Shown here: positions 1 to 10,860 of the stretch, in pieces | Layout of the letters: each line of letters starts with the position of its first letter | Position numbering within the stretch: the first letter of the stretch is position 1 | Origin: Gnetum montanum | Taxonomy: Eukaryota; Streptophyta; Gnetopsida; Gnetales; Gnetaceae | Assembly: GCA_015680685.1 (NCBI GenBank) | Contig: MNCI01037655.1 | Span: 92,520 to 140,848 of the forward strand | Length of the DNA: 48,329 nucleotides | Direction: 5' to 3' | Translations under genes and position numbers: made by a program | The notes under the pieces: model-generated | Databases searched by the model: none | Seen by the model: the letters and a program-made list of their open reading frames with translations, nothing else | What the model was told of the DNA's origin: nothing

Positions 1-176
1 ACTGGAGATTCTTGCCAATTTCCTTCGATATTCTTGCGATTACTGATCCTCTTTGTTCTCTTGTCAAAAGCTTTCAATGATTATCAATGGAAGGGAAAAA
101 ATTGCTCACAGAGAAAATTCGTTCAATCTTTTGAGAAATTTATTGCCCCCCACCCCCTAATCTTTATCGGCTGGAG

Positions 177-185
177 CATTTATAA
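177..185 (-). promoter_or_regulatory. TATA box of E1 3' LTR
   Basis: Minus-strand TATAAATG about 690 bases after the LTR start, matched at 16353-16345 in the 5' LTR. Position and sequence suit an LTR promoter. Inferred by motif only. Confidence 0.5.
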
Positions 186-291
186 GGTTAAAGTCAAGAG
201 AAATATGTGGTTTAGATGACATGTGTCCTGAATCTGCAAAATTTCGTTGACTCGATGTGGAAGTTATTGAGGTCTGCAGTGCCATAAAGCC

Positions 292-629
292 TTACGCTCT
301 AAAGCGTAACATGGCATAAACTACTCTTGTTGGAGCTTCAACAATAGGCAATTTCTTGATTATGCTACAATACGCTACAAAGCGTATTGGACCGCATGGA
401 CTGTTGATGCTTGTATTATGTCATTTCTTTCTATGCCTGTATTATGCTGCACCATACTAGATTACACTGCACCACGCTAAATTACGCTTCATAGTGTAAT
501 TCAGCGTAAAACAACACACTTGTAAAAATAATCAAAGTGTTGCTGGAGTTTTTGGGCATTTTCCGTTCTTGATGTTGTGGCGGATTGTTTTCTGACATTA
601 TGTTGCATTACGCCATGTTGCGTAATGCA
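292..629. repeat. Cluster of GCGTAA-arm hairpins in E1 U3
   Basis: Four inverted repeats in 340 bases: 292-309 (TTACGCT, loop CTAA, AGCGTAA), 369-388 (AATACGCT, loop ACAA, AGCGTATT), 480-501 (AATTACGCT, loop TCAT, AGTGTAATT, one G-T pair) and 604-629 (TGCATTACGC, loop CATGTT, GCGTAATGCA). They lie upstream of the TATA box in element sense, so an enhancer or silencing role is possible but unproven. The equivalent sites in the other LTR (from about 16455) are partly mutated. Confidence 0.7.
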
Positions 630-874
630 GAGTAATATGCCCAAAAGCTAAGGTTCTCAAAACATAGAGAATTTGCAAAGTTGAAAGCTTGCCGTTGTGC
701 ACCCATCATTTTTCTTTGTCTTCTAGAATTTATTTGTGTTGTTCCACGTAGCATGGCAAGATAGGCTTTTAATCTAAAAAGGAACTTTCTATGTTGTGCC
801 TTGTTGCGACCCTTTTCCTGAATCACCAGCTATTTGGTAAACCGCCAAGGCCTCGAAATTTTCACGGTGTTTCA

Positions 875-927
875 ATGGCCCCTCTTTGTTGACATTTAGA
901 GGGCTTGCCCAAAAGATGTCGACAAAG
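875..927 (-). other. E1 polypurine tract and adjacent inverted repeat
   Basis: In element sense the purine tract AAAGAGGGGCCA directly precedes the 3' LTR and would prime plus-strand DNA synthesis. Its upstream end forms one arm of an inverted repeat: CTTTGTTGACAT at 884-895 against ATGTCGACAAAG at 916-927, with one mismatched pair. The same arrangement recurs in E2, E3 and E4. Confidence 0.8.
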
Positions 928-2119
928 AATACGAAACACAAGAGAGGTAAAGGCATCAACTGCATCTATTGGAGACTGCTCAAATGTTGTTCTGTCAAAC
1001 TTAGAAGTGCAAGGATGGAGGGCCATAGGGTATAGGAGGGATCTTACAGGAGTTAGAGATGGTAGGTTCGGGAAAGACTCAGATACATGAACATGAAGCT
1101 TTTCCGAACAAGTCATTACATCCTTTCGCTAATGTGTTTGTGAAAGGTTACGTCAGCATACTGCATATGGGGGGATTACAAGGATGAGTTGTGTTACACC
1201 CGCATGGCCTGGATGAGTTGTTTTACATCCATTTTTCCAAGTGTTACCCCCTACTTTTTTCTTTTTTCTTTTGAAAAAGTGCAAATTGCATCCCACAAGG
1301 CAAGTTGCGTTACGCCTGTTCGTGGACATGATGATGCAAAATGATTGACTTAATGCTCACATTCTGTACAAGCAAGGATGAAAGTAAGGATAATTTTAAG
1401 GATAAGGAAAGAGGAAAACAAAGTGAAGAATCCGATGGAGGGAGAGGTGGGGTTTGCACTTCTAAGTAGCCAGGCTAGTCTAAGCACCACTTTAGAATGC
1501 CATAACACCTCACCTTCTAATGAAAGTGTTCTTGATCAACGCTATCGTAACAAGTAACCTGCCAAACATAACAAAGGACAGCAAGCCAGAAAAAAATGTC
1601 CTGATCGCTAAGGAGGGAGGTTGTTGAAATAAGCACCATCCAAAGCGACAAGGAGAGTGTAGACTATTGAAATAGGGACCGTAGCAAGGAGCAAGGGTGC
1701 CAATGTTGATGTCGCGGTTCATAAAGTTGCCATCGATAGCCAAATTCATCTTGCTCAAGGACTATGCAAAGAACATATCAGATGAATCTGCTAAGCCAGA
1801 ATCTAGTGACGGCGATGGATGGAGGCCGCTTAGACTATGGATGATGGCAATTTCTTTAGGGCCCCAAATGGCAAAGTTGATCCCAAGAGCTACAACTACA
1901 AAGTGGCTATTGTAGTAACATCTCTGAGGGGTCAGTAGTATGCCTTTCGGCATGTCCGAGGAATCAGTAGGATGCCTATGGGGTAACGACGTTGCGTCTA
2001 TTCCAATGCCTTACCCACTCCATCTGGTAGGGATGCAATGCAAGAGTGATCATGCTCGCTTACTTCATGGGTTATCTGTTGACATATTCCAATTTTGGAT
2101 CTTGGTTGACCATTGTTGC
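928..2119. other. E1 3' non-coding region
   Basis: No coding frame of length or similarity on either strand. The stretch between pol and the purine tract holds short GTTACGCC-like and GATGAGTTGTNTTACA repeats (about 1140-1330) and no recognisable gene. Confidence 0.6.
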
Positions 2120-2412
2120 TAATTTTAAGTCTCAGCAGACCATGGTCCTGGTTTAACGTCTAGGCAGACTGAAATTTGCTAGTTTTATGTCGTAGCGAAT
2201 GGTGGAAGGGCTAGTTTATGGTCTTAGTAGATCATGCTATGGGTGTCAATTTTATGTCGTGACCCAAGGACAAGTCTGTGCTGGTTTAACGTCTCAGCAG
2301 ACATGTGCTTACCTTACCAGTTTCACATCATGGAGGACGGTCAGAAACTTTGTCAGTTTAGTGTCTTGGTGGACGCATGCAAGAACTGCCAGTTTTACGT
2401 CGTAGCGGACAT
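2120..2412 (-). repeat. Hairpin-motif cluster A (E1, after integrase)
   Basis: About nine copies of the motif that reads AGTTTA then stem-loop on the plus strand (stem-loop then TAAACT in element sense). Examples: 2129-2140 GTC-TCAGCA-GAC; 2156-2169 (GTC-TAGGCA-GAC core); 2283-2303; 2388-2412 (GTC-GTAGCG-GAC core). The copy at 2255-2272 has a 10-base loop (TGTC, GTGACCCAAG, GACA). Spacing is irregular, roughly 25-50 bases. Confidence 0.8.
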
Positions 2413-2442
2413 TTGTTACTTGAGTTTAAGCTGAGTCGATGC

Positions 2443-3500
2443 TTAGATGTGGTACCACTTGAGATACAGATGATTCACTAGATTTAGTAGTTCATTGCCT
2501 TCAATATCTGATAACTTGAATGCTCTGTTACTGTATGCACCGATGACCAAGAAAGGGCCTTCCCAGTTCACAAAGAACTTGCCTACTGGTTCACGAATTG
2601 CCTTGAGAACTAAGTCTCCCTTCTTGATCGGTCGCTGGTGCAGATTGTGCCGATGCTTCTATCTTTGTTTGTCTAGATATCTTTCAATGGTGTCGAGCAT
2701 TTGGATGCGCTTCTCCTCTACTGAGTCCAAATCCACATTCCTAGACTCGTTGTGTTGAGTCTCATTTATAACCATGGAGATGACCATCTGCAATGAGGGA
2801 ACTTATAACTCTAAGGGAAACATTGCTTCAGATCCATAGACTAGGCTATAGGGCATCTTGTTTGTAGCTATTCTGCAGGTCGTATGATATGCCCATAGCA
2901 TGTAGAGGATTTTTTCATGCCACCATTTTTTATTGTTGCTAAGCATCTTCTTAAGTAGATTGATGATTACCTTGTTTGTTGCTTCTTCTTGACCATTTGC
3001 TTGCGGGTAATAGGGTGAAGAAAAAGACTACTTGATACCAAGATTATCGCAAAAATATTTGGTTTCGGTACTACTAAATTGTGGCCCATTGTCAGTCACA
3101 ATAGTCATAGAGAGCCCAAATATGGTTACAATATTGTCTAAGATGAAATGGCAAACCTGTTGAGATGTAATCTTCTGTAGGGGAATGGCCTCAACCCACT
3201 TCGTAAAATACTCAATGGCGGTGATAATGAAGCTATGTCCTACAGATGATTTAGGTGTGATGGGACCTATGATATCTAGTCCCCATCATTGGAATGGCCA
3301 AGTGATCTATGTAGTGTGCAACTCAATTGGTGACACATGTATTAGATTTATGTAATGTTGGCACATGTCACACGTCTTAACCTTAACAAGGCAATGTTTT
3401 TCCATGTATGGCCAATAATACCCTAGGCATCTGATTTTAGCAGCCATTGCTCATGGGGCTACGTGTCCTCTGCACAGCCCCTCGTGGACTTCATTAACTA
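2443..3500 (-). pseudogene. E1 pol: integrase
   Basis: The minus strand reads as a plant Ty3/gypsy integrase with scattered stops. It has a zinc-binding HHCC-type region with CDMCQ near 3360, then the DDE core with the motifs WGLDIIGPI, TDNGPQFSS and SSPYYPQANGQEEATN in that order. A C-terminal part contains KKGDLVLKAIREP and ends in KWYHI and a stop (2445-2443). The role would be joining element DNA to the chromosome in the nucleus. Stops replace residues in several places, including after ELHTT and after LGIK, so the gene is dead. The hairpin cluster begins 30 bases after the stop. Confidence 0.88.
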
Positions 3501-3504
3501 TTCG

Positions 3505-4166
3505 CTATGCTTGGTCACTGTTAACATAGGTAAGCAATACCCCATTGAAAGAATGTTTACATAGAGTACTATCTCCAAGGATGACATATTGCCTGGCATG
3601 TTTGTGCACTGCATCTTTTTGCGCATGTGTTAGCTCATGTGCTAGTTCGCCATGCAGAAGGTAAGTTCTAATGTCATCGTACCATTCTAGCGTTCCTCCC
3701 GCATTTAATGAAGAGATTTGTACTGCTTGAATGACAAGATCTGTGCATTCCCTCATTAAAGTAGGCCAGGTGGCAAACAAGTGTGGCAGCACGTTTAGCA
3801 CCAGTGTGGCCAGTGCATCGGCCATAGCGTTTTCGTTACATGGCACATGTTGGGCATCGATTGTCATAAATTGTTTCAGGAGATCTTTAGCCATATCGTA
3901 GTAGGGTTGTAGGTGCACAGCCTTGTAGGTGTAAACTCCTATGATTTGATTGATGACGAGCATCAAATCACCTCAATTGCCAAGTGTTGGATGTTGAGTT
4001 CTTTGGCTGTCAACAATCCTCTGAGGAGCCCCTCATACTCTACCACATTGTTCATACAAGGGAAGGTCAGGTGATAAGCCGATGGACGCACATCCTCAGG
4101 AGAAAATGTAATAACGGCAGTGACATTGCCGCCTCTAGTGGTTGAAGCTTCATTGAAGTATAACAT
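3505..4166 (-). pseudogene. E1 pol: archaeal-type RNase H
   Basis: Two adjoining reading frames (4166-3963 and 3966-3505, shifted relative to each other) form the second RNase H module found after RT in Tat-lineage elements. The first contains LYFNEASTTRGG and NNVVEYEGLLRG, with the conserved glutamate in VEYE. The second contains ENAMADALATL, with the conserved aspartate in ADAL. The usual YFDG aspartate is asparagine here and the GDS motif is lost at the frame change, so catalysis is not expected. This module supports assigning E1 to Tat rather than to chromoviruses or Athila. Confidence 0.82.
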
Positions 4167-5920
4167 TGCTTCAAGGCCTGTTGATACAGGGCTTAAACTG
4201 TGTACATGTTCATTTGGGAATTCTGGCTCTATTGTAGCTTGATCATTAATTGGCGATGTTGCTAACTGGTCAGTTATGGCCTAGCCTTTGGTGGACGATT
4301 GACCAAGATAATGTAAATCGAACTCGGCTATGATAGCCTTCCAACGAGCTATTCTACTACTCTCATACAAGTTGTTTGAGATAGCTCGCAGAACATTATT
4401 TTTGTAAATGATATTGACCTAACTGTGGAAGAGATAATGCCTGCATTTTTTAGTGTGAAAACCAATGCCAACAATTATGCTCCACTTCTTTGTACCTCAT
4501 TTTGTATGCAAATAGAGCGTAACTGAGATAATAGATAGGGGCTTCTGACCCATCATTCCTTTTCTGGAAAAGTAACGTAGCTATAGACACGTCTGAGTTA
4601 GCTAGATAAATGTAGAAAGGTTGATTCCTTTGTGGTGGAAAAACCATTGGCAAATGTTGTAGCTCTTCTTTTAAATTGTCAAATGCACACTGGCAGTCAT
4701 CGGTCCATTCAAAATTAACACCCTTCTTCAGGAGATGTTGCATGGGGTGTAATTTATCTATTAACTTTGAAATGAACCACCTGATAAATTGAAGCCTACC
4801 CTATAATCCATGTAGTTCCTTGAGGTTTTTAGGTGGCATTAAATCAAGGATGGCTTTGACCTTGTTGGGGTCAACTCATATGCTAGTCTCTGATACCACA
4901 AACCCCAACATGCGTCAGGTTTTGACTTCAAATACGTATTTCTTTGGGTTGAGCCGTAAGTCATGTTTGAGACATCATTTAAGGACTGACTCTAGGTCTT
5001 CTGAATGATATTCTGACTTTATAGATTTGACAACTATGTCATCTACATAGTCGTTCAATTTCCCTAAGAGATAATTGCTAAAGATGTATGTCATTGCTCA
5101 TTGGTACATTGCTCTAGCATTTTTTAACCTGAAAGGCATCATGGTGTAACAGAAGGTTCCCCAGGGTGTCATGAAAGTTATAGTCAATTGATGTTCTGGA
5201 TTAATACGAATTTGATTATAGCCTGAAAAGCCATCCATAAAGGATAGGAGCGCATGACCAGCTGTTGTGTCGATCAGTTGGTCGATACTCGATAATGGGA
5301 AATTGTCCTTAATCGTAGCTTTGTTCAGATCCCAGAAGTCTATGCAGATGCGTATACCTCCCATTTTCTTAGAGACAACTACGATGTTGGACACCTAGTG
5401 TGATTAATCGGGGGGGCGAATGAAACCAGCCTGATACAACTTGGTGATTTCATTACGTACTACTAGTACAATTTCCAGCTTAATCTTTCATGCCTTCTGT
5501 CTAATTGGTTTGATGTATGGGTCTAAGATTATGTTATGCTATATTAATCTCGAGTTCAAGACCGGCATGTCTTCATATGACCACATGAATATAGCAACAT
5601 TGTTTTGGAGAACTTGTGTTATGTCACTTTGCATCTGTGGGTCTAGGAGAGAACTAACCCTAAGAGTTTTATTTTCACCCTTATGAGTAACCACAGGGAC
5701 CTCGCTGAGAGGGTCCTCAATTACATCACTAGCCTCCAGGTCTAGTGTTCAGACCAGATGTTCTAGCCAGTCTGGGGATGTTTCCATTGTCGCTGTGGTT
5801 GCATCATAAAGGGAAAGGTTTGTTCCTACTAGCGTGTGATTGAACTATCTAATGATCTTCCCATGTGACCCTATCAAGGCTAAGGGTGCGGATAAAGCTG
5901 CGTCCATTTGCGATTGGCCC
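4167..5920 (-). pseudogene. E1 pol: reverse transcriptase and first RNase H
   Basis: Minus-strand pol frame with stops. An N-terminal part has MWSYEDMP and an RT fold region with AGFIRPPD, KMGGIRICIDFWDLNKA (5360-5310), SFMDGFSGYNQI and GTFCYTMMPF. The catalytic box YVDDIVVKS is at about 5056-5032. The thumb and connection with LGFVV follow, then the first RNase H region with FEWTDDCQCAFDNLK and EAPIYYLSYAL (4743-4450). The function would be copying genomic RNA into DNA in the cytoplasmic particle. No methionine start is evident. The upstream gag-pro ORF ends about 5.8 kb away, so pol is detached from it. Confidence 0.9.
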
Positions 5921-6027
5921 TACAAAATTGCCAAAAATGGAAGTTATTACATTGTCTTTCTGCCAATCTGTTGAATGATGAATGTTTGTTTATTTGAGCG
6001 TCAGAATTGCATATTAAAGAAGTTTCC

Positions 6028-6239
6028 AGTTTAAGGTCTTAGTGGACCGTTACAAATACGCATAGTTTATAAAATGAAATGGCAAGCTAGGCTTTCTAGA
6101 TGCTAGCGTATGAAATAGGATGTAACGTGGCATGTCTAGCATGTCGAAATAATTGGATTTGAAATTTTGTACAGATTGTAGTTAATGTGACCAGATACGA
6201 GGTGATAAGCTATGTATTAGTTTAAGGTCATTTCAGACC
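6028..6239 (-). repeat. Hairpin-motif cluster B (E1, 5' of the antisense gene)
   Basis: Two perfect copies: 6035-6048 GGTC-TTAGTG-GACC and 6226-6239 GGTC-ATTTCA-GACC, each preceded by AGTTTAA on the plus strand. They lie between the RT region and the first exon of the antisense gene. The rest of 5930-6494 shows no other gene or element. Confidence 0.8.
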
Positions 6240-6494
6240 GTAACTTGCACGATATCTATGAAATTAATGCCCTGATCTTCACGTTCCATGTCATACTGAC
6301 ACCAGCGTTTCGGGAAAGTTCCGCATCAATCGAGCAAAAAGAATCAGTTAGTTTCAAGCGTTTTGTTTATAAACCAGTGGTTCATACTCAAAACAGGTTA
6401 CCGATATCGCGAATTAGGATCTAGCTATAGCAAGCAGGGAGCGTAAGCAAGGTGTGAGCAGACGACTTTATGAAGATTTTGTTTGATTACAGCC

Positions 6495-9400
6495 ATGGCA
6501 CCAAAGGTCAAAGGGAAGAACGCCAAGTTGGCCAGGATTAACGAAGTGCAAGAGAGTCTGCAGTGGGCTTCACAGGCCAAAGTAGAGGCTCAGGAAATTA
6601 CTCCGCTTAACCAATAAGTTGTCGTCTACTCCTTTGCACTATTGTCACGTTTGTTACAGCGTCGTAGCTATTTTTATTTTGAATGTGCATGTTGCGTCGA
6701 GCGTTAATGTTTGTTTACGCGAGCTGGGCTATTGCGGTTTGACAAACTTTGTATTGTTATGAAAGTTTAGGGAGCATGGAGTAATACTGTGTAGATGTAA
6801 TCTACAGCTAGAAAAAATCCAAGTACTGTATCCATGCGTGGCGTAATCGGAGTTCTATTTTCTTTTCTTTTTTATAATTTGTAATAGTTATCTGGTACAC
6901 TAGGGTAATACGTAGTGTTGTTTTCATCACCGTTGTCAAGGACAGACCTTGAACTGTTGCAAGGGTTTGGGTGATTTTGGTCATGCGTCTCCAGTGTACT
7001 CTATAATTTTCTGAGAATCGGGCAAAACCCTAGTGTAGCGTGATGAATGTTTCTGTCTAAATAGTTTATCTGACAGTAATACGTTTTTATCATACAGTAT
7101 TATGCTAAGGCCCTTCTTAATTGTTTTGGACATCGTGGGCGTTCTATGCTGCATTCATGTTCCCGCGGCCAATGTTCCTCCTCCTCATGCTCGTATAAAG
7201 GAGGAGGTGATATGGTTCCGAAGGGGCACGTGGGATTTTTTGCAATTTTTGCTTTGTAATTACAGCATAATCATCTAGTTGCATCTACCAGGCGATGAAG
7301 CTGCTACCATTTTAGAGATGCTATTGGTTGGCTCAACACAGAGCATCTTGGCATTTCTATCAGATGGTGTGATCAAAATTGTGTAGGTGCAAGACCATGA
7401 ACAAAGCGCTAGGGGTTTAAGGCATTTATATTGGATCTAGGAGATGCCCAGGTTTAATTTTTATCATGCCTATAACACTCTGTTTGTGGTTCGTCATCTC
7501 ACAACCTACTTCCAGAATCCCCCTGGTACCGTGCATTACGCAGGCGGGTAAGTTTTATTTCGCTTCGTAGTATTGTAATGTGCTAACTAATGTTTAGATG
7601 CGTATTGAGCGTAAAGAGGTTGTCTATTGTGTAGATTTTTCATCAATGAAAATGGCCTTCTAGGTAATAATGATACATTGTCATTGGCTGAAAGGGGTAT
7701 AGGGGAGTTTACCTCTATCAGCAACGTACGGGCTGCCATCATGGAACAACTAGCGTTCAAGATCTCAAAATACCCTACCCATTATGCCGACTTCTTTTCT
7801 AGATGCAAGAAGCTCAAATGGCTAGATAGGGAGTGGACTTTAGACCCTCCCCTTACGGTTGCAAATGTGCAAAGGAAAATTCCTCCATTTCCTTTACCTT
7901 TCGGGCCTAGTAAGCTTTATCATGATAATGAATTGCGTCAATGTTATCAGTTGTGATGATGTATAAAGTCATTTCATTTTTTATTTTTTTTTTGCTACCT
8001 TGGCTTACCTATTGTTTCATGTTAGCAGTCAAGGAATCATGAGAGATTATGATCATGGCCCCCGGTCGTGAGGCCAATAGTCTCCTCTTCCATTATGGCG
8101 ATATAAAGGAGGCCCAACGTTGGCTTGGCCATAGAGCAGCCCCAATTGTAGTAACCAATAATCTTCAGGAGGCTGGATTGATGGACCTTTTCTTGGCCAT
8201 AACCCCTAATGCTACTGCAGGTGAAATGTTGGCCCTAGTCAACTCCTTCAGCAAAGAAGCTGAGCATCTCTGCATACGCATGCGTAATGTGCACATAAAT
8301 TTTGACATTGACGCTCAACTATTTGCTGATCTCTTCAGCATTCCCTTCGACAGTTTTCCTATAGATGAAAAATCAAAGAGGAGTGCCAAGTACTAGCAGG
8401 AGATAGAGGAGTGGCTAGGGGTTAAGAAGGAAGTCAAGGGAATCCCCATTGAAAGGATCGAGTTGGAGGTAGCCCATACTATTTACCCTCTTTTTCGGGC
8501 CTGGGCCTTCTCCAAGACACTCTCGCAAGGGAGATTTCTCACCATCAAGCAGGCCCGAATTATGCGAGAGGTCCTAGAGGAGGGGACATGATTCAATTGG
8601 GCGAGCTACTTTGCCGAAGGCTTGCACATTGAGATGATCAAGCTTCGCAAGAAGCTTGAGTCCCATTTCAATGTGCATTTCACCTTCTTCATAGCTTGTT
8701 TTTGGTGCTTTGCCAAATTTCTAGTACTCCAGAGGAATGGGGTCTCGGTGCAACAAGACCGTAGCTAGATTTCCAAACCATGGATTTCCCATGTCTTCAA
8801 TACTATTCGATCGTAAAACCCTCCTGAAGGGATCGGGGAGTCATTATCGGTAACAAATAGAAGTATGGTGGCACCTCATACACGGGGCCAAGATAGCATG
8901 GGTGGGGTGCCCCCTTCTTACACTAGCGATGTATCGAGGGGGAAGCATCTGGCCGCCGAGATAGTGGATTCATTAGTTTCATGGAAAAAGCCTCATTTGA
9001 CTAAGAAATCTGCCGATCTAGTAGGTGGTGTGGGGAAGAAAATGCAAATCAGGTTTTAGAGGAGTAATCCTCTAGGCGGTAAGTGGTGAAATGTACCAAT
9101 GGTAATGATTTATGTAGAGACACCATTGCATAGCATAATATTCATTGAACAAAAGTGAAATCTTATGTCAACTAACTATATTGCATGACAGCGAAGGAAA
9201 GGGTTGTGGAATGGTTGACCCCTAAAACAAGGGCTATAGTCTTGCAGTGTAGAGAAGGGGCCTCGATTTTGGAAGAGGAGGCCCCAGTCAATAAGGCAAG
9301 GAATGAACAAGCTCCTGTGCAGGAAGAGGAAGTAGTGGTTGAGGATGCCGAAGTCCTTTCAGCTAGAACTAGATAAGGCAAGTGGTTTGTTACTGGATAA

Positions 9401-10860
9401 AATTAATTCTTACAGCATAGTAGACTCTAAACAAATTCTAAAGGTTGTACTGGTCATCGTAATGTTTCAGTCATGTTCTCATATGGAATGTATTCTGCGT
9501 AACAGGTGACCAAAGAGTAGGCGACTTAATCCTGGGGCAAATTTCTTGATAAATTCGCCTTCATGGAAGGCATCGTACAAGACATGATCAATCGCTTAGA
9601 GCGAATTGATCCTGAAGCTGGTATGTTACAGTCATTACGTAGAAATTATTTTACTGTGGCATTATGTTACCTGATTATATCAAACTGTCATTTTATGCTA
9701 TTAGGAGCTCGCCTTAGATGGGATCCATCAGAGCCTATCAATTTAGACGCCACCGAACCCCCATCAGAAGCGACCATCATGCCACACAACATTTACGATG
9801 AGATGCGTAAATGTGTTGTACGCTCGACTCGCTCCTTATGGGAATGTCAAAGCGTAAACGAGGACCTTTGGAAGAGGTTGCAAAGGTCAAAGAAGGAAAG
9901 GGTGGCTCTACGTGATGAATTTGGGGATTTGAGATCATGGAATGAATTCCTGCAAGCCTAGGGAATGAGAAGCAAGGACTGGAGGACAGCTATTCTTGAC
10001 TACACCCGTTATTCGAGTGTCATCAAGAATAGTGTCCAAACTAGTCATGAACTGGTCAAGCAGCGTATGCAAATGGACCTCCTAGCTCAGAAGAACTAGG
10101 ACTGGAAGGACTTTAGCACGAGTATCCAAGAGTGGGAGTAGATGCAAAAAGATCATAAACAGGTCTACAAACAAAAAAGCGCTACCTATCGTCAATATTA
10201 TAGAGACTCTGCCATTGAGGCTCAGTCTCTTCGGCTATTATTTGACGTTATTGGTGCTTCCAAAGAATTTGAGAAGTTCCAGGAACAAGTGACAATGAGT
10301 GCCTCTCTGGAAAGGAAAGTGACTCTTCCTGGAGGTGAGACTATCGTCCCTTCTTTCTTCCCCAAGCCACCCCGATGGACTCCCGTGGAAAAGGGGAAGG
10401 TGAAGGCTAGAACTAATCTAGGGGGTGGGGTTTGGTCTGAGCTCACTGATGATGAAATCATGAAATTTCTGTGGATTGGCTTAGAAAAAGTCCCCTTTGC
10501 TGCTGATGTGGGACCATCATAGGTAAGTTGCAATATTATTGCGGTTTTTGTTATACCTAGTTTTGACGATGATGTTAATGTATGTATCATGTCTGATTGC
10601 AAGAGTGACTTGAGAAGAAACCTCAGTAGGGTGAAGCTAACGAAGGTTGTGGTCCTCATGAAGAGGGTTTATAGGAAATAGAGTGTAATAAACCTAGTCG
10701 ATGCCATGGTGAACAACCCCCCACTAAAGAGCCTAATGAAGAGGGCTGCCCTCATGAAGGGGTCCCTCATGCAAAGGGTGGCCCCTATGAGGATGACCTC
10801 CTTGAAGTAGAAGTTGAACTGGGGAATACAGGAGATAGTAGTAACAAGGGAGATATGTAG
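6495..10860 (+). pseudogene. Antisense multi-exon gene inside E1
   Basis: Plus-strand gene opposite to E1, with at least eight exons: 6495-6613, 7265-7547, 7635-7950, about 8046-9078, 9192-9377, 9506-9620, 9705-10522 and 10604-10860. Donors GTAAGT (7548, 9079, 10523) and GTATGT (9621) and acceptors such as TTACAG (to 7264) and GTGTAG (to 7634) are visible, and reading phase carries across the 2/3, 4/5 and 6/7 junctions. Exon 1 starts MAPKVKGKNAK. Exons 2-4 encode a globular part with LPGDEAATILEMLLVG, RWLGHRAAPIVVTNN and FRAWAFSKTLSQGRF. Exons 5-7 are charged and probably coiled coil (QSVNEDLWKRLQRSKKE). The C terminus is acidic. About 11 in-frame stops, mostly TAG, mark it as dead. I do not recognise a named family with certainty; the plan resembles the extra ORF of E5. 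Confidence 0.8.
6614..7264 (+). other. Intron 1 of the antisense gene
   Basis: About 650 bases between exons 1 and 2. The donor reads ATAAGT where GTAAGT is expected, a G-to-A change. The acceptor is TTTGTAATTACAG ending at 7264. Phase (2 bases from exon 1, 1 from exon 2) restores the frame leading into the LPGDEAATILEM segment. No feature is seen inside. Confidence 0.6.

Larger units (their letters stand above)
1..874 (-). repeat. E1 3' LTR, partial
   Basis: Aligned almost base for base with 16167-17041. In element sense it starts at 874 with TGAAACACCG, and the 3' part of the LTR is beyond the window edge. A TATA-like TATAAATG lies on the minus strand at 185-177. Upstream of it (U3, 290-630) are several hairpins with GCGTAA arms. 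Small open frames in this stretch are by-products of the LTR. Confidence 0.9.

Noticed and set aside
10222-10659. 145-codon minus-strand open frame
   Set aside because: It lies opposite exon 7 of the antisense gene, whose protein plan and splice sites are better supported; no domain is seen in the minus frame.
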